Origin: Apostichopus japonicus
Taxonomy: Eukaryota; Echinodermata; Holothuroidea; Aspidochirotida; Stichopodidae
DNA length: 64,000 nucleotides
Assembly: GCF_037975245.1 (NCBI RefSeq)
Contig: NC_092580.1
Span: 31,242,001 to 31,306,000 of the forward strand
Direction: 5' to 3'
Position numbers and translations under genes: made by a program
Notes under the pieces: model-generated
What the model saw: only the letters and a program-made list of their open reading frames with translations
Database searches by the model: none
Told to the model about the DNA's origin: nothing
Part shown: one piece after another, positions 48,106 to 61,090 of the stretch
How positions within the stretch are numbered: position 1 is the first letter of the stretch
Layout of the letters: every line of letters starts with the position of its first letter

Positions 48106-50895
48106 GACTTAACTTCTGCAATAAATTCACCCTTTAATTAGACTTATTAGAATCCATGACAGTGCAAGTTCTTCAACGTGACTAAATTTTATATGAAGCA
48201 AGAATATTGGAATTGTAAATTACCAAGTGATTTACAACTTGTTTGTACAATACAAGCAAAATTCACTCGTTGTTGTGAAAAAGTCAAATGCAGATCAGAG
48301 ATGATACAAAACGATTGACTTTCTTACAAAGTTCTGTATTTTTCTGTCTCTGCAACTTTTCATTTTAATGGGATAAGCCTGTATAATCCTACTCCCATTT
48401 CATATCTTAATCCTAATCAGGATCTCTTTTGTTTTAATGCATTCAAAGTGATAATCTCTTGTGGCTTTTATTGGAAATTGACATGACCCATCTACGTGCC
48501 ACAACGGTTCCAGGGACTCGACATTTGAAGACAAAGTATACGAAATGATAGAAATTCGATGATTAACCCGATACGTATGCGATCTACAATTACAATGATT
48601 ATGTAAATTAACTCTGAATACACTCATCCTTGCATAAAGAGCTAAAATAAGCCGTACTCTGCTAAAATATGCCGTACACGGTTACCTAATGAAGGACCTG
48701 ACACAGCTTCGGTTCCATTCCACGCGGTAAAACTTCTCTCCCTACTAGCAGTTGGAAGTTTAAAAAATAAAATAAAGAAAAAAACTCATTCACTTTTTAT
48801 TATTCAAATGTCACAGTTTCATCTTTTATGTGACGTCTCTCCTCGAAAGAGACCTTTGAGATAAAAAGCCTGGGTATGTTATATCATCTCGGCATGTGGC
48901 ATCTGATTCCACCTTCCAACGGGGGAGAAAGCCGAACCACTGTCTCAAGATTTCTAATCACGTTTTATTCATCAGCTTCAGCTGTCAGACGACATTCCCG
49001 CCCACTACCGACGAGCGTAGAGAGCCACAAGATTTTAAGTGGCTGATGGAGTTCTACGCATGCTGAAGCGAACAGGATTAAAAACACATCAGCAGTGCTC
49101 CGTTTAACGGGTACCTTTTTATGCTTAGTCGATTGACAGATGAAAGCAAAAAATTCTTGTAGCCCAAAGAAAGGCCATTTTCATTTTAGATTAATTGATA
49201 CATTTAAAGATGTCTTCTCCGTTTGCAGGTTGGTCTTTTATAATGATTTTTTTTTAAATTTCATATAGCTTTTTGCATAAAACAACTGTTAATTGGCATT
49301 TAGTTACTTATGGCTATATTTGGCAGGTAAACATTAATATTTTGGATACATGAGTTGTTTATGGATGGAAAACGAAAAACACTGATTTTAACAAGGCTGA
49401 TTCTTTTCCTGTTTGTTTGAAATGTTAACATGTCATTTTAATAATGTACTTACTAAATGTGTTAACATTTAAATGGCAAATGTGGAAATAAAATGTTTAA
49501 TATCTTGAGTTGGAGCCTAGCAACAGCATAACTATAATCCAATTAAATATACTATCTTTGATTAAAATATGAACAGCAGCCTAACGTGTTATTGAATACT
49601 GTTAGAAATGCAGATTAGCGTATCAATGTTATCTTCTCCATACACAGGCCCTAAGAGTGCAGCTTTGAATTCCGAAAGAAATTTGGAGACAAATTTCTTA
49701 AGCCTCTTAGAATTTATATCTGTGGTAGATAATGCGAAACATATGGACAAAATAGATATTGAAACACTGTTAGTTCAAAACTCTTTATCTTGCTACAGTA
49801 TCTTGTCCCTATCTCAATTAGATATCTATGGTTGATTAAATGGAATTTAGTTTGACTGCCTCAACACTGGATTCTTCAAGAGAGTGGATTACAGTAGGAG
49901 GTCTGTCTATAGGTGATGTCATAACTGCAAATGTTCTTCCAAAAATTTACTTTTCTATTGTAAAGGGGAGGGTGGATGGGGGAGAGGGGGCCAGAGGAGG
50001 GATAGAGAAAGAGGAGATTGAATTTGTTAAAGATCAAAAGTTGATGCTTAGAAATATCAGTTAGAATTGATCCAAGTCCTCTAAGAGAAGGGGTGAACCG
50101 GATTGTCCACGATAATTAAACATCTGTTCAAATGTCTGAAAATAACCTTTGGAGAAATTTAAGACTCTGGGACACAAACACTTTTTGAAGCAGAGGTAAA
50201 CGGATTACGTTTGATTCTGAAATAGGCATATATCTTTAATATACAAATTTTGGAAAAGCCACTTGCTGTGACTACTAGAGGCATCTTTTGCTTAGTTTAA
50301 ATTTTGAGTCAAAATTCTGAAATCTACCAAAAAAAAAAGTACAAACTGAACCAAAATGCAGAATTATACTCAATTATGTAATTACTTAATTGTCATTATA
50401 ATTAACAGCCTCCCGCCCTACGTAATATTCACATCCAATTAAATGTCCAAGGAAGAGTACTAAATGACTTGCCAGGTCCCAAGGGTGATGGCCGAAAAGA
50501 TTTCAGATTAAAAGATGACTTTTGGGCAGAATTTTTGTTTTTGATATATATGCTAGTTCCTATAACTTTTCTCCTTTTCGAGATATTCACTTTTAGAAAT
50601 ATGCTCAATCTCTGAAATGCTCCTTTAAGGCTATACTGATGATGACTCAACACAAACATTTTATTTTTAACTTGATATAAACAACAGCCCATCCTTCCAT
50701 GGACATTCAATACCACTCTTCCTTGACAAGTTTGTTTGTTAATGCATTGTAAACATGTTATTTGAGGCCATAAAAGTCTCTCTGTTTTCCTATTCGGTTT
50801 TGTAATATTGCAGATCTGAGGAACTGTCCTAATGGTCTGTTTGTTAGATTAAGTAATCCAGCCAGATTTATTGATGTGCCATGGTCTGTGCATTT

Positions 50896-52910
50896 AGCAA
50901 TAATAATGATAATGATAATACAGTGGATTTATATAGTGCCAAATCAGAAACCAAGAATTAGCTGCTCTAGGCGCTTAACAAAACAAGTCAATCTCAATCA
51001 AAAGAACAAATAAGGAGATGAGTCTATTAGAAACTCTTAAAGTGTAGAAAGTTAAGTAGAAAATCTAATATGGTCTGGTAGCTGGTTCCACAGATCAGGA
51101 GTAAAGTAGGCCTAACTTATCTTTTTAGACGTGGATTGGGAAGAGAAAGGTAGGCCTTGGCAGAGGAACAGGACAACCGGCAGGAGCATTTGGAGAGAGT
51201 AGTTGAGAGATATATATAGACTGTTCCAAAAGATGAGCACGGAAAGTGAGAAAGAGAATTTTAAATTTTAATTCACTTGCTAATAGCAAGCTAGTGAAAT
51301 TTCCTTTAAGAGTGGATTTGTATGGTAACCTCTCCTCTTCCTTTTCACAATGCGTGCCGGAGAGTTTTGAATTTTCTGAAGTTTCCGTATGGAAGACAGC
51401 CAAAGACGTAGTTAGGAGTTGAGGAAGTCAAAGCCTAGAGGTCACAACAGCAGGAATCAGTATTTCGCAGGTTTTACCATCAAGCTATTTCCATAATAGG
51501 CCGACGTTCCTCAATTGCCAGTTGGTGGAACGACAATGATACTTAATATGTTTCTCCGTTGTCAGATTTGGTCAAAAATAACATCTACATTTCTGATGTT
51601 ATTGGATGCAAAAATTAGGTCATCACCGACAGCTAGAGGAGGAAAGAATATGGTTCATCGCTGACAATTTTGAATGAAAGGCGACACACTTTGTTTTATC
51701 AAAATTCAGCTACAGCTGATGTATAGTGAGCCATTACTTTACATCACTTATAACAAGCTTCCATGGTATGTAATGCAGAGCTGATGTATATTGTCTTTGT
51801 CAAACGATAGATAAAGATAAAGAGTGTCATCAGCATAATGTAATACCATGATGATGTATAACATCACTTAACTCAGCTAAATACGTTGACAAAGAGAACA
51901 GGATTAAGAACAGAGTTCTGTGGTACTCCAGTATCCAAGCAAATCATAGTAGAAAGCACAGTACCAATTCTCACTGGCTGCCGACGGTCTGTGAGATAAG
52001 AACGCTAAACTAGGTGAGAAACAGAACTGCTAATTCTGTAGCTTTGACTCCAGCGTGTTCAATCAAACTTTATGACTGACACTATCAAAAGCTGAAGACA
52101 ACTTCCAACAGAACAGGTAGAACGCATCGGTACTACTCCAGCTGAGATGCGATTAAATTATGTTCAGAAATGAGGGCAGTCTCAGTACTGTGTGCAGGCT
52201 GATAAGCAGACTGATAAGGCTCAAGAAAGTTCCCATTGCAGAGACGATCCATTATTAACTGTGACAAAACTGCTTTCTCAATAACTTTCATAATGAAAAC
52301 TCAGGTTAGAAATCGGGCGATAATTCTTCAGACTGTCCTTTTTCGAGCTACTCTTTCTTTTAAAAGTGGAGTCACATGAGCGACCTTATGAATATCAGGA
52401 AACATTTGACATTGAGAGATTCACAATCTTTGTGACAATGGGAACTAGCTGTGACACACAAGCCTTGACTAACTATGTCGGCAACAGGTCCATCTTCCAG
52501 GATTTTATGGGAGATTTCATTATCATTCTGTGGATGTTGTTAGTCGTCCAAGATTATTGAGAAAGAATTTATTGTAGAGCCAAAACGATGGTGTCGAGTA
52601 ATTGACTGGAGATAAGTTTCGGCACTGAGCATCAAGTGTAGTACACAGAGATCGGCTATGGATCTTTGTAGAAAAATAATTAGAGAATCTCTCGGAAAGC
52701 TCACTTTCAAGCATATGATCAGACAGGACCACTAGTGTACTCCTACTAGAAATATAATCTGCAGTTTGGAAAAGTTCCCTTAGGCTTAGAAGCATTGGTA
52801 TTCCTTTCGGCAGAGCATTCCTGCCTTGCTAAATTAATTTCATTATGCACGACTTTACAACGATGAACAAATATATCCTCACGTACAGTTCAAACCAGTT
52901 AGACTACGTA
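50896..52910 (-). mobile_element. Decayed non-LTR retrotransposon (CR1/L2-like), reverse-transcriptase remnant
   Basis: Reading the minus strand across frameshifts and stops gives the order typical of CR1/L2-type reverse transcriptases. A HRCKVVHNEINLAR-like segment is near 52870. LSERFSNYFSTKI is near 52690. KDSLKNYRPISNL is near 52330, followed by VIEKAVLSQL. SSAFDSVSH is at about 52069-52097, HYADDTLYLYLSF at 51802-51840 and TPDLWNQLPDHIR at about 51065-51110. The 3' end is a TAATGATAATGATAATA-like tail at 50898-50921. The copy is 5'-truncated and has many stops, so it is dead. It lies in sense orientation within the PMCA intron. The clade call (CR1 versus L2 or relatives) is tentative. 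Confidence 0.85.
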
Positions 52911-55900
52911 GTCCAGCCACTTTCATTGATGAACTACTTCAGATGTTTAAAAAGGGTCATTTCTCAACATAAAAAATCAAAATGATATAGCGGATTTTAA
53001 TGGTCTCCAACATGACCAAGTAAATTTTGTGCCTCGAGTGCATTGAATCGTAAGAATATAAGGAAATTATATTTAGTAACAATTTTTGAAACCTCAAGAA
53101 CATCTCAACGCCAGTGAATCATTACACACATCCGTCACGTGCGCGGGCTGTGAATACCCTCGATGCAGGAACGTACAGTAATAACTCAATTTTATTCCGA
53201 TAGGCAACTGGTGTAATATTTACTTGTGCATCCTTGTTGTACTCAATTGCTTACCCAGATAACAACAAAAAAACAATAAATTAAAAAAAAAAGAAAAAAA
53301 GGGCAATTTTAACAGACCCTGCGATCTGAATTGCTTAGCACTGATGATGCTGTGCAGACCAGTGACATTAATGTTTGATTGATAACTGTACTTTACAGCC
53401 ACCTACTGCTACAACAACGAGAAGAAATAAAGAAGGGAAAATTTTTGATGAATTTTGCAACCTTTGCAGTGTTCAACATGAATAAAATGATTGTTTAGTC
53501 TCCAAGGATCCACCAGGATGTCTTTTTTTGTAGTTTTCCTTTTTTTGAAGATTTTAGAAGAGACAAAACAGATGGAAAAAAATTGTGATTGATTTATACC
53601 ATACACAACTGGTGTTAGGATACGAAGCTGTCTGGGCCTGATCGTCAATATACGATTGCTGTAAATCATTTCACGGCGAGCTTTATAAATTTGTTTACAT
53701 ATAAGCACACGCCAAGAACGTCTGCAATGATGCATCGCTTCATTGGGGTAGGAACTTCAGTACAGCTTATTTGCAAGTTTTATAGCGTTTACAGAATGTA
53801 ATAAATTCATGAATGCAGGCTTCTTTGTGGTTTTATTCATGTCTTGATCTGTTCATGGTAAGATTTGATTTTCCTTTCTAGCAGTATCTAGGCCTAAAGG
53901 GCATTTTTTTGTGCAATAATGTTACCAGGATTTCAAAAATTGTGTCCGCGGGACGCAACTTCTTAAAGGTGAAAACTTACGTCACTACAGCCCTCCATGG
54001 AAACATGCACTTTAAAATACCTCTACAGGAATGCAAAATACTTTAGTTAAAATGACCCCTGACAAAACATTGCTTGCGCACAATGGAAGCCTATAGTGAT
54101 AGGTCTGTAATGAGCACGAAAAATAAATTACTGCAAAATTCTGAAGCGGGAAAGGCATCATGTATTGCACACTTCTGTACAGGGTATACAAATGCCTTTA
54201 TATATAGCATCTATGAAAATGTTATGGGCTATGAACACGCTGCTGTGAATGTCAATGTCGAGTAAAGCAAGTGCCTACTGAGAAAATGCAAGAATAAAAA
54301 TGCTGCACTTTTTAACTGATTTAATTGAGGCCCTTAATTGATGTAGAAAATATTTCGTATAGATCTCGACGACACAACAACACACCCCTAAAAGGCCTTG
54401 TGCTTGCTCAAAACTTTTATTAACCCCTGTCGTAAGTCACCATTAACAGTTTACCCAATGCAAGTTTTATTCAAAGTTGAACAAATTTTCCCTTTTTTCC
54501 CCAACCACTATAGAACACATGTCCATAGCAATGAAGACCGCCATTGATAAAACAAGAAACTATATCTCTTGGAATACTAGTGAAAATAGTTACACAAATC
54601 CATAAATCACTCTATGTTCTTGTAAAGATTATTGCTGTATCTGAGATATTACCACAGTGCAGGACTTTCCGAGGCAAGACAGCGGGTAAGGGAAGCATAA
54701 TTATTCAAGGAATGACTGTATCTATTTTAATTTGAACCACAAATTTATGATGAGACGACGACAAGTGAAGGAGTTCTCTTCACCTTACAGAAGCCTACTT
54801 GCTATTATGGGAATGTTTCAGACAGATCGCAACAAACATGGGTACGCCGGCCTGTCTATTACGAGCGTTGAATTTGTGACATGGCTATAAATGAGTAATT
54901 CCAAGCGGCCTACTTTTATAACAACCTGCTGTACAACTTTGCAGACTGGAGTAGCTCGTGGATAACAATTAGAAATGTATTGAAAGTATTTTCAAAATGC
55001 AGCAAAAAGTACAAAGAACTACTTAAAACTTGTGAAAATAATTATGGCATTTTAAGAACTAATGAAAGAAAGGGGGCCCCCCGTAGGGGAGGCTCTAAGG
55101 CTTTCTTCAGACACAATTTTGTAGGATGCTCTGTGAACTGTCAGCTAAGAAAGAAAAAAATCAGGGATTTTTTCTAAACTGAGGATTATATATTAGTCTC
55201 CCTGAACAACCTAAGAGGCAGGGAACAGGATACATGTTAACCTACATCAAACATACGAGGATTAATGTGATGTGATGTGATAGATAATACAAGGCCTCTT
55301 CGATCCACGGACGTATCCGGCTGACATCCTCATTTGAATGATTTTTTATCCCTTTTTGCCTAATTTCTCTGCTCAAGTCAAAAGTTTGAGCTCACAAGCT
55401 CATGCAGATGGTATTAAAAATTCAAGTGCAAAATGCTAATTTGCCCAACGAAACAAATAAATAAGAATTCAGCTGTGCGGTATACGGATCAAGAGATGAC
55501 ATTTTTAATCAGCGTTGACAAGTGATGAAATATTACTTTCATTTCACTGTCAAATGGTAATGTCTGATTTTGCGTCACAGTAAACAACTGTGACAGCCAG
55601 GTATGTGTGCAGACATCCAAACAACATATTACCATGATGGTTCACTTATTGCACTGCAAATATAGCTCTTGTCATTCACTGACATTCACAGACAGGGAAT
55701 TCATCTCTCAACATGGTTTTCGCTGAAGTACATAACAATCTCGCGGTTCTCATTGAGAGGGTTGACTCAGACAAAGTCATCCTCATGAGAAAAACTAGGT
55801 TCCATCATGAAGGGATCCTGTCGTAAATGACCCAAATATAATTGTAACAACAAGAAAGTTAAGATTACAGGTATCATTTAGAGCTCCAAAAGTGAATCAT

Positions 55901-56873
55901 TCAGATACAGACAAAAGCTAGTGCCTCAGAATTAGGGACATCCACGTAGGAAAACCTTGCTTTTGCTATGGGTGTTAGTATATACCGCGCCAGACGAACC
56001 ATGAGAAATTGAGTGAATATATGACATGGTGGATGTTTTTTAACAAACCTTCTGTTTTCTTGTATTCCTCATGTTATCTGTGTTGTTATTGAATACAAAT
56101 ACACTAAAAGTAGTGTATAAATAATTAACACTGAAATCCATCATTGAAGGAGAGTGACGCAGTTAAAATAAAAGCATGCTGTAAACCAACACAAATCATC
56201 CTTTATCCCTCATGGTGTTAAGCTTTATAACAATCTATTCCATCGTTAAGTTTTTTGATTGTTTACAATGTTACTAATCTACTTTAACTTCTTTGTCTCT
56301 TCAACCTTTCTTACATCCTCCTTGTCTATTTTTACTTTTATGCATTCTTATCTATTCCACAAACACTACCCGGTTTTGTGAATTAACGAGCCACGTACTC
56401 ACCTCATATATCCTTACGCATTACCGTATTTACCGCGCTCTAGCATCTGGCAATTGTTTGTGTCTGTTTATGGCCATCTCCCTTCCGTAATTGCCAGTCT
56501 CTTGAGCAAGCAATCACTCTTCTTATCACTCTTGATAATCGTTATAAATCCTTATCATACAACATTCTTTGATTCACTTACGTATTTATATTTTTATTGC
56601 TGCCCTTTTGGGATATATATTGAACTTGAAGATGAAACTTGTTATTGTTTTGTTGTTGATGCTGTTGTTGTTGTTGTAATGGTTTATTCTGTTTTGTCAA
56701 AGACACAATTGCTTAGTATTTACCTCCAGGTAATAACTTATGATGACTGTTTGAAGGCATGTAAAAGGGCAATACACACAGATCAACTTAAAACTTAGTA
56801 TTATGATAAGGATTTTAAGGATATAAAGTTGAGAACTGTGTGGACGAGAGAGACATTATTCTTAGGTCCTTAC

Positions 56874-57104
56874 CGTACTTGATCATACAGATATCTCCAG
56901 CCACAATTTCTGCCACTGGTATCTGTTGTACCTCTCCCGACCTTATGACGGCAATCGTGTGCTCAGATTCCAGCTTCTCTTGTAGCCCTCGAAATTGTTT
57001 CTCCTTCGTCCAGTCATTGAATGCTGTGACTGTTACGACGATTACCACCGCTAAGAAAATGGCCACTCCTTCTATCCACTCTGGTCCACCTCCTCCATGT
57101 GCAC
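56874..57104 (-). CDS. ATP2B: PMCA exon E1: TM2 and start of actuator domain
   Basis: This exon covers window residues 1-78. It opens with a glycine-rich extracellular loop ([13 protein letters not shown]) and continues through TM2 (about residues 10-30, [18 protein letters not shown]). It then enters the actuator domain with the KEKQFRGLQ block and ends at CMIKYG. The acceptor is TTAAAG before GTGCAC, so the first codon is completed by one base from an exon outside the window. The donor is TACG followed by GTAAGG, leaving one base of a Gly codon that E2 completes (YG-DLLPADG). Length is 231 nt. The acceptor proves at least one upstream coding exon (N-tail, TM1), which must lie beyond 64000. 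Confidence 0.96.
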
Positions 57105-59059
57105 CTTTAAGTCAAAGAAGAAGAAGAAGAGAAAGGAATAATTTGACATGTTTTTCTTTTTACTTCCTCACCTCGTGAAATTTTCCCCACGTCTCAAAAG
57201 AATGTGAAACCTCCCAACTTGTTTAGCCATTTCCAATACTGCCTGGTTTGGTTTTATCTATGTGGTATGATAATTACCTGTCCCCACTCCACTATTGGAC
57301 TTTCCATCTTCCTAGTCCACAAATTGCTAACAACTACACCATGTATGGGACTATACACTGATCAACTTCCAAGCATTAGATCATAATACAGCTTGCTGGC
57401 GATGACAGAAACCATTTAAGGGAAAATCCCACATGTATTTCAAACATAACCTACAAAACAAACCTGCTCCAGGTAACAATGGAATTATTCCACCAACCAA
57501 CTGATGTGTATATGATGATATTACTGCAATTTTACCTTAAGAGATCAAGACTTAATGATTTACTTATATGGGATAATTGGAGAGAAAATACATATTACAT
57601 AAATGGTGTTTTTATTCCAGATTGTAAACAAGTGTTCACAATACCACAAGTAATGAACGTTGCATGCTGCACACTGGTTGCTATACATAACAACCGTTTC
57701 ATTGTCCATATTCTTTGCACTGACTATATGCCAACATAAATGCTCACAATTAAAGATACTGTACCTCCATCAAAAGTAATGAAACACACCTTGATCCTTA
57801 TTTCCTATCATTAGCAAAGCTTACTTCAAGCAGAGTATAATTTTATAGATCTGTTTATATTAAGGTACATCATAAAATAATCTTGAAGATAATCTAAATT
57901 TAAATTATTTACAGCTGCAGCATTCGGGCAGCCAAACATGCGTGATGAATCTCGGATGATCAAAATATTTTCAACTGAGGAGCGTGACTAAAGGGCAACA
58001 CAGATACATTTTATTCCCCTAAATATTGCCCTTATTGACAATATTTGCACGTAATGACTCTATTTGCACAAATGGAGACATCGACCTATGATGCCACATA
58101 GGAGACAAATATTACCATATAATTTGCTGTGATATATTTTAAGCTTAGGATCAAATTTTCCACATACTGTATACATTGGGCTACTACAAAAAGAAATCTT
58201 ATAAGAAAGTGTGACAATTAAGACAACATGCTTGAGAATTTTTTAATGCAGGACTGCAGTCGAATCCAGCCAGTCCGAATCTGATCCGACTAACGTTAGT
58301 CCGAAAAAGTCCCATGTTCGGATAAATACAGTTCCCCTAGTCACATCTGAGACTGTGCCCTCAGAGAAATGGATTGCATATGTAAAGAGAAGCACCTGGT
58401 ACCAGAGCAATTTCACAGCCCCACTTGACATTTTTCAAAAAGTTTTACAAAAAAATTTAAATGTAACCATTTTCAATAAATTTGCTAAAATGAGGTAAAA
58501 TCATGGTTAAAAGCTCTGACACAAATTGTTGGTTTTTTTCTCAATACACTCCATGCAACTTACTAAGAAAGTCTTTTAACTGCTTGAATTTCATTAGTAA
58601 CGTGGTGGATTCAAAGTTTGCCAAATGCCAACTGCCTCGCTGAAATCCTAGATTCACATAACGAAATGACATGTGATGAGTTGCTGCAGTTGTAAATTTT
58701 GGCGATAATCTTTTATAAGCCTTATGAAAATAAAATTGCCGTAAACTGAGCTTCCTGTGGAAAGCTAGAGGGGGAAAAAACGACTCCTGACAAGGAGTTT
58801 TCTTCTCGACAAAAATGTCAGATAGATAAATTATTCCAAACGCTGTAATTTCTTGTTTTCTTATAAAAAAGCCTGTTAGCTGAGACTAGCAAAAAGGAAC
58901 AGGGAATAGACATCAGGAAATATGGAAAGAGACATACTGAATATATAGAACATATATGTGTGCTATGTTTGAGTGGAGACGGTTAAAGTAAGTGGCACTG
59001 TGATCTACAGTTCCAACAATATTCATCTTATAAAAAGGATCTGACTTAATTATGGAAAA

Positions 59060-59335
59060 TCAACAAACACGTTATGAAAATAAGATTCTATGAGCTACTA
59101 CACAATTCTCCAACACCATCCTCTATGAAAACTTCATAACATGCCATTGAACAACATACACGTTACGAAAATTAAATTCTATGAGCTACTACCCAATTCT
59201 CTGACACCATCCTCTATCTAAACTTCCATAACATGCCATTGCACAACATACACGTTACAAAAATGAATTCTATGAGCTACTACCCAATTCCTCATCACTG
59301 TTCCCTATCTAAACTTCCATAAGATGCCATTATCA
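59060..59335. repeat. 91-93 bp tandem repeat, 3 copies
   Basis: Units carry CACGTTAYGAAAAT, TTCTATGAGCTACTACCCAA, CACCATCCTCTAT and CTTCCATAACATGCCATT. Copies begin at about 59068, 59159 and 59251. The first is the most diverged from the other two. Confidence 0.88.
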
Positions 59336-61090
59336 AATTTACCACGGCCTCTTATGCAAAATTATTGCAAAGTTGATTTTGTGAATCTATCCTTTACTCT
59401 AGAACAAAGATCAACTTGTTCGGATGGCCACATAAAACAAGTGCATCCTATGGCAATAAATTCCTTTCTTTACAGTAACTATACGTTTGATAATAATTTG
59501 TTACAAATTAAATGACTTCATAGACGTCTTACTATCCATTACATATATATATATATCTTCACAACAGCAACGAGTTACCGCTAAAAAAAATTTTAAAAAA
59601 AAGACTGAACAGCAAAGTTTGATCATGATGGACAGTTCAAAGTCAAGGGAAGTCTATTTGTGTTTATTGTTACAGCTACAATCAAACAGACCAGTACGTT
59701 GAGCCATCGATGATGACAAACTGACCATCCCTGCGGCCTCGTTACCATGGTGAACCGAGGTAATAACCTCTTACACTTCAATATTAATAATCGTTTCAAA
59801 CAAAGGACAAACTAAGCCTGATGAATTCTATATGCAACAACCTATCATAAACACAATCAATCAATTTGTTCTGAATCGTGGTCAGCTTGTAGTAGATCGG
59901 TATGATCACTTTTGCAACGAGGATGCTTATCAAACTATCATATATTACAGTTTTCTTTATTCTGTTTATTATTCTCTGTATAGCTGTTGTGGTTGTGTTG
60001 CTGTCGTGTCTTACTTCCATACTTTATATAATATTGCAATAATTCAAGGATGAAAACCCAAAGGCAACATTAATTTAAAGCTTTTACATGATGTCTTTCT
60101 TTGCACAATTTTTCAAAAGACAAATTCAAAGATCATTACTTTAAAAGGAGGGGAATTATTCATTTCTTCAGATATGTTTTTCTATCATGTTACAAAAACA
60201 CCTTTGTTAGCCTGTTGTGTGAATCTTCACAACAAATGTTTAATATCTCCAAAAAGTCTGAACCATCCTGCTTCAAAAATGCAAAGGAGAGATTGTTTAC
60301 AAACTGCTCTATCTCCATTTACTTTCAAGTGTGACTTTCCAGTTATCCTGCTCAAAATGTACCATTCCCCCTAAACTTCAAAACAAGTCGACGCAAACAT
60401 TACCAGAGTGAAAAAAACTTTAGTAGCAAGTAGGAGGAAATATAGTCACATGGTCATACAAACATCAACAGAGGCCAACTTACAAATGACAAGAAAGCTC
60501 ATTACACTGGTCAGTATTTGGCAAGAAGGAACGCTTCAAAGTTCACATGACCACTTTATAATGGTTAAATCTTTTGATAAATGGAGCTTAGTCCATCTAA
60601 AAATTGGCTATTGTAAAATTATTTATGAATGCAAAATAAATCTTGCTCTGTGTAGTTATCAAAGTCAATAAATATTTTGCATTTATGTAACTAAATATAT
60701 TGAAAGGTACTATAAAAAAAAAAAGTCTCCAGATATCTCTGTTGTTTGATCTTAATCCAACGACACGATTTTCTCTTGAATTATTCTCTTCCAACCCAGA
60801 AATAACTCAAATTGTCACCTTACAAAACTCTCTTCCTCCATACTGTCATTCAAAATACTATATATATCGTTTTTCATATGATTTAATGTAGAGTTACCAT
60901 AATCTAATTAATATTAAACAGGGAAGCAAAGCAACATGGCACCTTGCGATTTCTCCAAGGTGAAATTTAACTCCTGACCTTTTCCTGAGCAGACTGCGTA
61001 GTCTTCGACGACGAGTGCTGCAAGGCCATACGATACAATTATGTTTCTGGTTCTGATATTAGCTAGACTGCTCAGACATATCTGGATATC

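Larger units (their letters stand above)
42577..56873 (-). other. ATP2B: Intron E1-E2 (14.3 kb)
   Basis: GT-AG intron with a GTAAGG donor and a TTCCCAG acceptor. It contains the hAT-like element (42650-42926), the ACTC minisatellite (43040-43790), a 20-bp repeat (45211-45260), a second repeat block (46080-46610), an AAT/ATT palindrome (48055-48105), a diverged repeat pair (about 44990 and 49855) and a LINE fossil (50896-52910). 52911-56873 shows nothing beyond AT-rich sequence and simple runs. Confidence 0.85.
483..57104 (-). other. ATP2B: Plasma-membrane Ca2+-ATPase gene (PMCA/ATP2B), partial, 14 exons in window
   Basis: The gene encodes a P2B-type ATPase that exports Ca2+ from the cytosol across the plasma membrane, using ATP and a phospho-aspartate intermediate. 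Fourteen exons on the minus strand join in frame into 961 residues, running from TM2 to just past TM10. Every junction is GT-AG and each phase matches its neighbour. The product contains TGES, PEGLP, DKTGT, KGAS, TGDN, GDGTND and NLIMD in the family order. The N-terminal tail and TM1 are absent, because E1 begins with a splice acceptor and no matching exon is visible up to 64000. The calmodulin-binding and PDZ tail is also not visible. It is PMCA rather than SERCA or SPCA because of the VTAFNDW, ITVLVVAVPEGLP and FNEINARK blocks and the long A-domain to TM3 linker. Which vertebrate paralogue it matches cannot be said; invertebrates usually have a single ancestral gene. Confidence 0.97.
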
